From contig JAJQJQ010000006.1 in assembly GCA_028622995.1 (NCBI GenBank), positions 2,542,001-2,606,000 on the forward strand: a DNA stretch of 64,000 nucleotides, read 5' to 3'. The position numbers were made by a program, and so were the translations under genes. Positions within the stretch are counted from its first letter, which is position 1; each line of letters opens with the position of its first letter. Positions 1 through 11,400 of the stretch are shown here, in pieces. The stretch comes from Panagrolaimus kolymaensis (Eukaryota; Nematoda; Chromadorea; Rhabditida; Panagrolaimidae). The notes under the pieces were generated by a model, which was given only the letters and a program-made list of their open reading frames with translations, did not search any database and was not told the origin of the DNA.

Positions 1-114
1 TTAATAATATCAAACTGAGCTCATATCTGATTTTTTCATTTATTTCGAAACTGGTTTTTTTATTATTAGATTTTTATTTATTTTTAAACTGCCTTTACAA
101 TAAAAAAAATGGGT

Positions 115-130
115 TTTTTTCTTCAGGTTC
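115..130 (+). promoter_or_regulatory. Candidate trans-splice acceptor before the RING gene
   Basis: A T-rich tract ending TTCTTCAG at 126 lies four bases upstream of the ATG at 131, which is the usual position of a nematode spliced-leader acceptor. A cis-spliced 5' UTR intron, or a coding exon outside the window, is also possible because only 130 bp of upstream sequence is visible. Confidence 0.45.
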
Positions 131-1727
131 ATGGCAACTTGTTGCATTTGTTTTGATATATATGATCAAGAGTTTGCTAAAGCTTTTACCGCTTCATGTG
201 GTCATTCAATTTGTGCTCAATGCGAATGTAAGCTTCGAATTGCGTGTATTAAAAAAGGCATTCCATCTCAATGTTGGACTTGTATGAAACCCTTTAATGC
301 TCCTTTATATCGAACTTATGAGTTGGAAAGTAAAATACCTCGAATTGAAAAGGGTCGATTTCCAAATCCATTAATGACGGATGAACAAATTCGATGGGAA
401 TTAAAAGTTAATCCAGAATTATATGTAGATATATCATTACCAAATTATACTCCACCTACGCCTCCACAGCGGCAACAACAACAACAACCACAATTATTAC
501 CTCAACAATCTCCAATGCGTCCACAAATAATGCGTCCATCAATGCCGCCGCCGCAAATGATGATGCCTCAAGCAACAGGGATGATGAGACCGCCACCTCC
601 CGGATTTGGGCCACAATTATCATCTTCCCATCAAGGAGGATATTATGTTACTCCTAATAATAATAATAATAATCGACATCATCCATATCGACCCATGTCA
701 TCAAGATTATTAAATTCCATGCAAATGATGTGTTATCAACATATGCCTTCATCGTATAGTGGTGATGGTGCACCAGATATAAGGTGTAAGTATTTTTATT
801 TATTGAAAAGAAATTTTTTTAAACTGAATTCCGATGCAACTAAGTGACTTCTTTTTTTTAAAGTTCTAAGAAGAAGAAAAAAATTTGTTTTTATTAAATT
901 TAACTGGATGTTGTAGTATGTAAGTGTAAACTGCGCCATTTTCTTCTAGCCAATAAAAATAAACATTGAGTTCATTACCTTATGTTTACAGATTTTGTTT
1001 AAACTGCAAATCACTATAAGCAGTTTAGCTTATTAGTTTAAGTTATTAGGGTTTTAAACTGAAATTTCTAATTTCTTTAAGAATTTGGTGTTACATCGCA
1101 ACAAATTTTTGTTACTCATAATGTATGCTTTTTTTATATTTTTGTAGGGAATTTTTTAAACTGAGTTCACACAAAATTTTATATTTAATAGATTCAAAAA
1201 AATATTTTAACTGAAATTGGGGTAATCAGGTTTTAAACTTACTTCACCGCATATTGAATAACTTTTATATTTATTATTATTATTATTAACTGTTTACTAT
1301 AATCGAAATGGATATCGGGAAAAATAAAAAGTAAATAAAATAATTTAAAACTGATGAGACGTTTCTTCTTTGTATTAACAAAAATTTTCATTGATTAAAA
1401 TAAACTGAAGGCTACTATTAATTGGTGCCAAAAAAATCCTTTTTTCGAAATTAGTTAAAACTGCGTTCGACTTTAAATTATTGATTTTTACATTTTTTTT
1501 CAGATCCCCAACCTCCACTTCAACATTTCCCTTCTCAACCCCAGATTTATTCATATTTAAATCAACAACAACAACACCAGCAACAATCATCCAATCCAAT
1601 GTCGTCGATTCCTCCAACATCCATTATGCCACCTCCTGGATATTCGTCTTACAACGTTATTAATTCAAATTGGCAACAGCAGTCGCAACCTCAAAATAAT
1701 AATTATGATAGTTATATCAATAATTAA
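131..1727 (+). CDS. RING-finger protein with Q/P/N-rich tail
   Basis: Two exons, 131-785 and 1504-1727, give about 292 aa; phase 1 is kept across GTAAGT and TTTTTTTCAG. Residues 4-51 form a C3HC4-type RING: C4, C7, C23, H25, C28, C31, C48 and C51. RING domains bind two zinc ions and are typical of E3 ubiquitin ligases, so ligase activity is inferred from family only. The rest is low complexity: P/Q-rich, with MPPPQMMMP-like stretches and an Asn run, ending in a Gln/Asn-rich exon 2. The start is chosen because of the acceptor-like TTCAG four bases upstream. The intron (786-1503) is packed with AAACTG units antisense to the gene. No orthologue is recognised. Confidence 0.75.
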
Positions 1728-4700
1728 TGAATTTTTTTTAAAACTGGGATCAATCATTTCTTTTTTATTTCAAACTTATTCATTCTTTTTTATTATTATT
1801 ATCTCATTTGAAAAGTTATTTTAGTTTTTTTTTCGGGTTCAGATATAAGAATTTTTTAGTGCTCTTAATATTTTTTTACCGAGTTTTTTTACTGTTGATT
1901 TATGTTTTTCAAAAAAATAAATATATGGATTTTTTAAACTGAAAGTGATTCAAAAACAATTTTAAAAGAATGTTGTCAATAAACTGCAATGTCAGAAACT
2001 ACGTAAAATGTTTTGCCTGAAAATTTTATTTTAGTAAATTTATAAAAACTGGATATTAGAGATCAATATTTTGGTATGCTTTAGATTTTTCTTTAGGAAA
2101 ATATTATGCTTAATAATAAAAAAGAATGACAATAAAAACTGATTAAAAACTAACAACGAGAGCTACATCTCTTCACTTTCGAAAGTTATAAACTGCCTTT
2201 TACTACAATTTTTCCTAATCAATGCATTTTCGAAGCAAAAATTATTTTATTTAAATTAATAATCAAAACTGTTATAAAAGACTTCCATTTTTAGTTTTTA
2301 AAAGTTATTTTTTATGCTTTGCAATACTAAAATGTGAAAAAAGAAGAAATATTAAACTGAATATAATGGTTACTTTAGAATTTCTCTCATTAAATTAACT
2401 GCGTTTTATTTTTACACCTTCGTTAAAGCATATGCTTAATACAGATTTTTTTGACCCTTACGAAAATAAAACTGTATAATTGTTTTTTTGGGTGGCAATA
2501 ATAAATAACTGTTTTAAACCGAAGGAATAAAATTTCCTAAAAATAACCATTATTTTTAAAATATATTTCTTGCAATTGTTGATTGAATGGGCTAAAAGCT
2601 TCTAAGAAAATAAAACCAACAACATTTCTTTTTTTTTTTCACCTGGTTAAGCAATTTTCAACAAACTTTAATAAATAGCTGAAGTAACTTTTTCTGAGAG
2701 GTTATGTTTTTTGTAAAGATCTTTTTGCATTAATTTTTTTTAACTGCAGACTCGAGTTCTGTTGCATTTTAATTTAATATAAAAACTTTTTTAATTATTA
2801 TTTTCATTTTTTAAACTGCGGACCTGGGTTTAATTTGCATTTATAAAAACTGTTTGATGTTTGTTTTTTGATTAACAATTTTTTTTTACAAAATTTTTTT
2901 ACTTTCTTCATGTGTTGTTGATATGTATTTTGCATTGCCCTTTTTTGGCCGCCTAAAAAAACTAAAGGCAAAAAAGAAAGGAAATAAAAAAAACTAATTG
3001 AATTATACCAAGCCAGGAAAAAATAAGGAAAAAAAGTGCTGTCGGGTTGTTGTTTGTCTTGGATGCAGGATAATGTGTCGTTTTTGAAGGAAACGAAAAA
3101 AACAAAAAATACGTAAGTAAGCGAAGCCCTTCATTTTCTCTTTCCCATCGAATTAAGAAGGGCTTCTCATCTTCTTAAAGGAAGCAATTCTTATTTCTGC
3201 CTCTCACTGACTAATGGCATTTACAAGAAATATAAAAAAAAATAAAAACAAAAAAGAAGTGTTCGTTGCTTTCATTTATTTTTTTTATTTGTTACTTTTT
3301 TTTCTTCGTTGATTGCCAATCGGAAGTATAAATAAGTCAAATGTATGATTTTAACTGCGATCTTGGTTTTATAACTGTTTCCATTTAATTCTTTTTTTGT
3401 GAAATTTTTCTTTTCTTTCTAATTAATGCAAGCGTTTGTTATATTAAAAAATTGAATAATTGGAAAATTTTGAAATCAGTCTTATTTTTTAATTTTTATT
3501 CTAATAAAACTGTGACCAGTCGTTTTTAAACTTTTGTAATTTACAACATTCACTTCAGTTATTTGAATTTAAAATTAGGTTTACTCAAATTTATGATTTT
3601 AAGTCTACCATCTTTTTTTCTTATTATTTCATTTAAAAATTATTTTAATAATTCCATAATATTAAACATAGGTGAATATAAACTGGGGAGATTTTTGGTC
3701 GCAGACTTAAATCTTATTAAACAAATGATTAAGAAAATAAGGTCTAGGGTTAAATAATCCAAGCATGGATACGGTTTTGGAAATTTTATAACTGATTCAC
3801 GATTTTTTCTTCGGTTTTATTTTTATAAAGATATTTACTAATGATAATTTGGGGATGAAAAGAAGTTAACGAAATCGTTTTGCTTTCATCCTAAAAAAGA
3901 TATATATTTCTCTTCTAAACTTTACGATAATCTTTAATAAATTTAAAAAAAACTGAATTACTGTTAGCTCGTGTAAGTACAAAAAAATGTTAGATTTTGT
4001 TTTTTTTTGTTTTTACGTTCTCCTTCTTTCTCCTATCTTTTTTTATAAATACCATAAAAAGTGTGCTTATGTAAATGATTTAAAAATAAATAACTAAGAA
4101 ATTTATAAAAAAAATTTTAAATTTCATTTTCTATAAAACTGAGACATTATGTGAATTGTTGCGTAAGAATCACAATGAGATTTATTAAAATATAATATTT
4201 TCTTAGAAACTTTTTAACTGAGGAGACTGCGTGTTCGGTTTATATTAAACTTTTGATAAGCAAAAAACTGACAGAATGATTGGATTTTTATGCCTTCAAT
4301 TTTTTTAAATATTTTTTGTTGATTTTTTTTAAACTGTTGTTCAATATCGTTCAAGGAAATGCTTTTAAAAAATGAAGTGTAATTAACTAAATAAAAAGTT
4401 AAGATTATAATAACTGCTTTTCCATAAAATCTCTTTTTTTTAAATAAAAAACTGCCAAATTCTTAATATGTATTTAAAATAAAAGGATTAACCTTTTATC
4501 TTATTTTCTTTATTGAATTCCCTGCCTATTCATAATATTTTTTAATAGAATTTTAATTTGAGTTTTTTTTTATCGGTTAATTATTTTCATTGAAAGATTA
4601 AAAATGCCTTTTTTATTAACCACCATTTTTGTGGATTTTTGCTTTTAAAAATAACTGGATATCAATTTTCATTTTTTATTGATGCTTTCAATCAATATAA

Positions 4701-7700
4701 AAAACTAACTTCTTTGTTTAGTTAAAAAAATGGAAAAAATAATTTGTGTGCCATTATTCTTCTTGGCTTTCATTTTATCTTTCGTGTTCAAGCGTCACAA
4801 ATTAAACTGAGTCAAGGAATGAAGATAAAAAAGCCATTCGTATTTGTTGAAGAAGGCTTCATCCTTGATGACTTTCAAACAAAAAAAAGGGATAAAAAAA
4901 CTTTGAAATTAAAAGAAATTTTTTTTCTCGAACATGGTACTGCTTTTTTTCGATAGAAAAGAAGAAAACTGACAGGTGCTGAATTAATAGGAATTATTAC
5001 TTTTTTTCTAATTTTTCTCTCATTCATTTTTTGAACACTGAATTAAAAATAAACTGTGGAACACAAAAAATTTATTTAAAACTGTCGATCAAAAAATTTT
5101 GAAGTTTTTTGAATGGAACTTTTCCAAACTTCTAATTTACGTATTTTTCTTTTTAGCGTATTTTTTTCTTCGCTATCGGTAAAATTATAAAAATTTTAAT
5201 ATTAACTGATTCAATTGAAGCGTAGCTTTATTTTTAAATATTCGCCATTGCCAGGATTTTTTTTTAAATTAAGTTAAAAACTGCATTGTAAATGGGGGAA
5301 ACATTTTATTATAGTAAATTATAAACTGGAAAAGTGGTTTAATACTGGAACAAATAATTTGTTTAAATTTAAAAATTCACTTTTTTTTTAATTTTCTCTG
5401 ACGCTTTGAGATATTTTTTTCATATAAAACTAAGGGTGGAAACGGGACGACTTTTTCCCGTCCCGTCCCGTCCCGGGACCAAACTTTTCGTCCCGTCCCG
5501 GTCCCGGTCCCGTCCCTATTTTTTCGAATTTTGAGTCATTTTTTCCATTAAAAAGTCAAATTTTTACGTCCCGTCCCGTTTCCACCCTTATATAAAACTG
5601 ACTTTGATGACCTTTTTTTAAAGCATTTTTTGATTCTAAGGTATTTTTTTAATAATCTTTATAAAATAAAACTGTAACTTTTTTTGATTTTTACTCGGAC
5701 ATTTTCTCCCTTTTATCCCTACATTTGAATTTATCTTAATTTTTTATTTGCCTTTGGAAATATTTTTTTTTCTTGGTGAGCAATGAAATGAAAAGAAACA
5801 TTAAACATTTCCACTATCAAAGCACTTTGCTTTTTCTTCTTCTTCTTCGTTTAATGTCTGTAAATCAAACATCTCTATCATAAAAAAAAGCAGAAGAAGC
5901 TGCTTAAGCGAGTATTATTTAGATGCATCTTTTACTTATTGTGGGAAAATAGGATTCCAAAAAAAAAAAATAGAAAGAAAGATTGAAATGGGACATGTGA
6001 AATGGATAATGGAAGCGATGGACAACAACAACAAAAAAACAACAACATAAAATGTGAATGAGAAGAATGAATGATGCTTGCTTTTAAGGCTCGCTCATTT
6101 GTCTTTTTAAGAAAGTAGTTGATTGAGAAAAATAAAATGAAAGAAGCTTCATTTTCTTCTTTCTTTCTCTTTCAAAGGTCAATTTTCTTATATATTTTTT
6201 TGTTGTTGTTGCGTGTTACGTTTTTTGATGAGTGCTTTGTTGAGACATTTTTTAAAGAAAAATAAAGAAAAAAACTGTGGCGAATCCAGTCAGCTTATGG
6301 TTTGTAGTAAATTTTCTGAACTGGATATGAACGCGTTCATCTTTATTTTTCGAAAAAATTTTCTTGGCTTTTTTATCATTAAAAAAACTGCGTTTTAATC
6401 TTCTTTATTGTCACAAAAGTTTCAAATTAGCCTAACAAATGCGAGAGATTGACTAAAAAATAAAACTGAGGCGTTGAGTATAGGCGCGTTTAATTTTCAC
6501 TTAAAAGTTGCAAATTGAAAATAACCAATGCCTTTAGAAAACTGGCGATCTCTATTACCATTTGATAATTTTGGAGAATATTTATAAAAAAAACTGTTTC
6601 AATAATTATTATGTTGTCGCCAATAAATTTTACAAAAAGAAACTGGCTTTCAATTAACAATTCTTTTAACTTTCCAACGTTCTTCATTCTTCATTTTTTT
6701 CAAACCCTTTATATCCCAAAAAAAATTATACGGAAGTTTTGTCCTTTTTCTTCTAAAAAAGCGTTAAATTCTTTTTGTCATTTAAAAGTCACACACTAAT
6801 GTATATTAAAAAAAGAAGAAAAGAATGGAAGAAGGCTTATAACTATTTCGTTTCCGGATATCTCATATGTATCGATGTCATAATGGCATGACAGAAGTAA
6901 AGAAATGAAAAAGACTTCCAAAAACTTCATTAATATATGATGATGAAAATAAAAAAAAAACTATAAACTGTGAAACATGAAAGAAAAAAACACTTTTTTA
7001 TGGGCATTTTTTTAGGGGTATAAAAACTGTGGACCATGCTTAAAAATGGCATTTTGGGTGTCATTTAAAAGAAAAATATTTTTATTTTTAAAAATTTTTA
7101 AACTGCAGGACCATTATTACTTTGGGGAAAAAAGGGTAAATCTGGATTTTTTCTTTTAGCATTTAAAACTGTGATGATCAAACATCTGTGTGTATGTGGA
7201 CAAAGATAAAAACTGCGTTCAAATTTGTGTCTTGGATTCGTTGTTAAGATTTTTAATTTTTTTATTAATTGCATTCATTATTATTTTGCTTACTTAAAAA
7301 TTTTGACTTTTAATCTTTTTTTTATTTTCATTAAGAATATTTTAACTTTTATTCATTCAAACTGCGAGAATAAAACATTAAAAATCAAAAAATGCCTTTT
7401 TTAAATTTATGTGTGAAAGTAATAAAATGAAAAAAAATGTATTCGTGCATGCGCACTTTTTTCGGCAATTGAGTAATATATTTTATTTTCAAATGTTTTA
7501 TGGTTATGTTAAACTGATGGTTTGAAATCTTTCTGCAAAACAAAACCTTCTTTGTCTATATTTTTTTGCATTAAACTGTGCCAGCTTTCAACTGTTTTTA
7601 ATTTTTAACTTTTTTTATAAAAACTGAACCACCAGTTAGAGTCTTCTTTCAATATATCTTAGAACATCAAACTGCACTTTCACATCTTTCATATTCGAGA

Positions 7701-8479
7701 AATTAGGAGCAATTTCAATGACAAATTATTTTCATTGTAAAGCAGGTGATAAATTCAGAAGGCTCTATCGTTTTAAAGAATTTAATATTTTTCACCTGCT
7801 TTTTTTAAATTTATTACTTCGACAACAAAATTCAAGTTTTCCGAAAGCATTTGGAATTTTTGCAATTCTTAAAAACTGTAATTTTATATCCGTTGTGTAA
7901 AAAGAATTTTTTCGTATTTTTTTTAATAAAAAAAACTGTATTCATCCTTTTATGTATGAGACATTAAACCAAAAAAAATTCTTAGTTCGTAAACCTTTTA
8001 AAAACTGCGTGTCTTTCCTTTATCATTAATTTATTCAAAAAAATTTTAATCACATTAAAAGCTCCATTTTTCTTTTCAGGCTCCTTCTTCATATCAACTT
8101 CAAAAAAGAAAGAACGAAGAAATCTATTTAACATTTTCACTTTTGAAGAAGAAAGAAAAACTTTAACAATAATAACTTTTCTTTCTTTTTTTCATTTACG
8201 AAAAACGAAGAACAAAAAAAACGTGGTTGCTTCTCCTGTCTTTCATCGTCTTATTTTTATGCAAGCAATTTGCTTAACATAAAATTTCTCGCATAACTAA
8301 TCAACTTTTTTTTTACTTTCAACGACTTCTTTTTTCTTTTTACGACTCACTTTCATTTTTTCGTTTTTTTTTGCTTCTTAAAAGCATTAAACCAACGAGA
8401 ATCGACTCTACGACTTTAACAGCGACGACGACGACGACAGCAAAAGGCGGCATCATTTTTTTTTGTTCTTGTTGTTGGA
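1728..8479. other. Gene-free intergenic stretch filled with motif units
   Basis: No convincing exon is seen in these 6.7 kb. The short open frames here are A/T-biased and lack family features. AAACTG units are dense, except for motif-poor patches at about 2.9-3.3, 5.7-6.25, 6.7-6.95 and 8.05-8.45 kb, which hold A- or T-rich and mixed sequence that could be regulatory. One 160-bp MITE lies at 5431-5590. The last 400 bp, including a possible trans-splice acceptor TTTAACAG ending at 8422, probably contains the globin gene's promoter and leader. Confidence 0.6.
5431..5590. mobile_element. hAT-type MITE, 160 bp
   Basis: Terminal inverted repeats start TAAGGGTGGAAACGGGAC on the left and mirror this on the right. 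They are flanked by an 8-bp direct repeat TATAAAAC (5423-5430 and 5591-5598). The interior is dominated by GTCCC/GGGAC iterations, strongly G/C-rich against the surrounding DNA. An 8-bp TSD with a T/CAGGG-like end is typical of the hAT superfamily. There is no coding capacity, so it is non-autonomous. The right TSD is followed by TG, so the empty site contained a TATAAAACTG array motif. Confidence 0.85.
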
Positions 8480-11400
8480 ATGCTTTCATCTGAACGACCT
8501 CCAAGAATATTTTCATCATCCTCAACAACTTTTTTGTCTTCTTCACTTAACCCATCACAAAAGCAACAAAACCACCAGCAACAACAGCAACAAGTTATTA
8601 TGAGACGTGGAAGCTCAAAAAATGTTACTTCAGCCACAAATGCTGCAACATCCAATAAAGAATATTGTTATTCCAATGAAACAATAATTTCAAGTACCCC
8701 AGCCAATAATATTATTTTATCGAGTCAAGTAGTTGCCGCTGCATCCCAAGGAAATAATAACAATTCTTTTTTACAAAAAACTGGAGTTGAAGGAAGAGAA
8801 GGAAGAAGTGTTGGAGGATGTCCAAGAGAATTTAAGTTATTGCATTTTTCAAATCAACAAGCTTCATCCACGCCACCTAAATATTGTTGCCCTCTTATAA
8901 GAAGAGAAGAAAATAATTATTCATTCTCCAACAATCACTATTCTCATTCATTGAAAGAAAGTGGAGAAGATAATTTTCATCATCGATTAAAAACTGCATC
9001 ATCGACAACTCAAAATCGAAAAGTAGGTTTTATCTTTCTTTTTTTTATAAAGTTTTAAACTGGTTCATGGATTCAGTGGATGAAATTAAAAACTGCCAAC
9101 TTGTTTTTTTCTATGGGAATTTTTTTTCCCTGTAATTAGGTAAAATTGTGTAAGGAAATAAAACTGTTTTTGGGTAGCAGAAAAGTGAAGGAGGTTCTAA
9201 ACTAAATCCAAAATATTGTCACTTTTGAGTTACTATTTATTTCAAAAGATTATTTAGTGTGTAATAAAAAATATCCCTTTGTTAAATTAGGTTTTAAAAA
9301 CTACAATTGGTAAATATACCTTATTTTGAAAAACTTTCGACATATTATTTATTTAAAAAAAAATTAACTGTGGAACAAGAAGGAATTGGCTATTTATTTA
9401 TAAAAAAACTGCGTATTCTTAATATAATTCAAATCTTTAATGGATTATAATTAAAAGTTTATAAACTGGGAAGTGTCATTCTATTTGGTTTTGTAATGGT
9501 TACCAATTTTTTTTTTACTTCCATGCTTGGAACTTTTTTGCTTTTTGTTGCTATTAGCATTTTTTATTATTTTCCGTAACCATAGTGGATTCGATTCACA
9601 AATTTTCAATCCATTTTTTTATTTTATTAACTGTTTTCTTTCATATATATGATATTTTTCCTTTTTGATTTTTGTGGAGAGCTCATTTTTCTTACCACAC
9701 AAATAGAAAATTCCTTTTATTTTACATTTTTCTTTTTTGTATTTTTTTACGTCATTCTCTTTTTCATTTTTCCTCACAAAAGAAAGGCACATTAGAAACA
9801 AAATGGATACTTTTTTTTAAACTCGCATTTTTTTATAATAATTATTATTCAATGGTATATTTTCCTTTCGTTTTTTTCTCTCACATTGTCTCCTGAGAAT
9901 TTCGTTTATCCTTTTGTTTAAACTTTTGTTATATTATTTTATAATTGACTTTTGCCCTTTTTCTCTCTCTTATTTTGACTAACTAAAAAAAGTTAATTAT
10001 GTCTTTTGTTAATATTTTTTTCCAGGATGTATTTTTTGGATAAGTTTTAACTGACGATGAGAGGGTTTTATTCTTGCTATTGATTTTTAGAAGGGGTTTT
10101 ATTCAAAACTGGGACCAGGAGAAATAGTTTCAAAAATTAAACGTTTTGTTTTTTGACTTTTATTGTACATTTATTAAACTGATTTTTATATTTTCCTCAT
10201 TCTTAATATTATAAAATTAAACTGTGGTATAAATATATACTATTTAAAAAATGCTATTAATTGCGGAAACAGAAATTCAAAAAACAAAAACTTAACTTTA
10301 TCTTAAGTTTTTTAAATTTATTATTTTTTGTAGTGAGTTGCGTGTTTGAGAACTTTCCTTACTTTTATGAAAATAAAAAATAGTTTTTCTCTTCCACGCA
10401 AAGTTTTTATTTCTAACTTCACATTTTCACCTTTTTTTTCTTTTACTTTTTTACTTATTTGAAAGCTTTTATTTTTCATGGAATTTACTTACCACTGATT
10501 ATTATTACTTTAATTTTTTTTTTCTTCGTCGTCAAACATATTTTATCCTTCTTAAACAGATTATTTCCACGCGTTGCTTTCTTGCTTATTTTAGGAATAA
10601 CTGCGTTGTATTAATATATTAAAAGCAGGATCAAAATCGTCATGATGTATTGTTGGCGGGAGGAGGAGGATATAATCATTTTAACTAAAAATAGAATATA
10701 AACCTGTGATAACGCGGATTTCGCCTTTGGGTTTTGTAAAAAATAATGTTTTTTATAAATAATTTTAATATTAAACAAAAGAGGAGTTTATTTTGGGCGG
10801 CGACGTTGTGGAAAAATAGGGATGGGTTTAAAAGAGGAGTAGAATTTCGAGAATTTTTGATAAGATGGTAGCTAGCTTTATTCACTAATAAATTTTAAAC
10901 TGTATTCATGCATAATTTGGATTTTTATTATGATATTTTTCTTATTTTTTAATTTTAAAACTGCGTTCCTTAAAGGGAGTGTCCCAGACGATGTTAACTT
11001 TTTTACTACGACGGGTGTTCCTAGCCCGAAAGTTTCATTGTCTCAAAAGGATTGCATGGCAAGATGTATCCGATTCTCTCTGAGCATATTTTCACACTTT
11101 AGCTTTGGCGCGCAAAAATCAAAGGGATTTTCAATAAAGAAAGCCCTGAGGAACCCAAAAAACATAGAGGCTTAGAAATATAAACTAATATTCTAATTTT
11201 TTGGACAAGTAAATATACTAACATAGAAACCTTAAATCAAAAAAAAATTTTGAATCGCTAAGCTATGTTACAAGTTTCACTCATTTTAAAATACTAATGT
11301 TACTTTTTATGGATTGGGTATATCGAGAATAGTAATGAAGACTATTAACTCGTAGAACGACAGTAGGATATTTATAGCCTTTTAGTTATTCTTCAATCGC

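Noticed and set aside
10930..11175. 81-codon frame overlapping the left end of the T2-like element, as possible transposase
   Set aside because: It starts outside the TIR and reads through inverted-repeat sequence, and no catalytic motif is visible.
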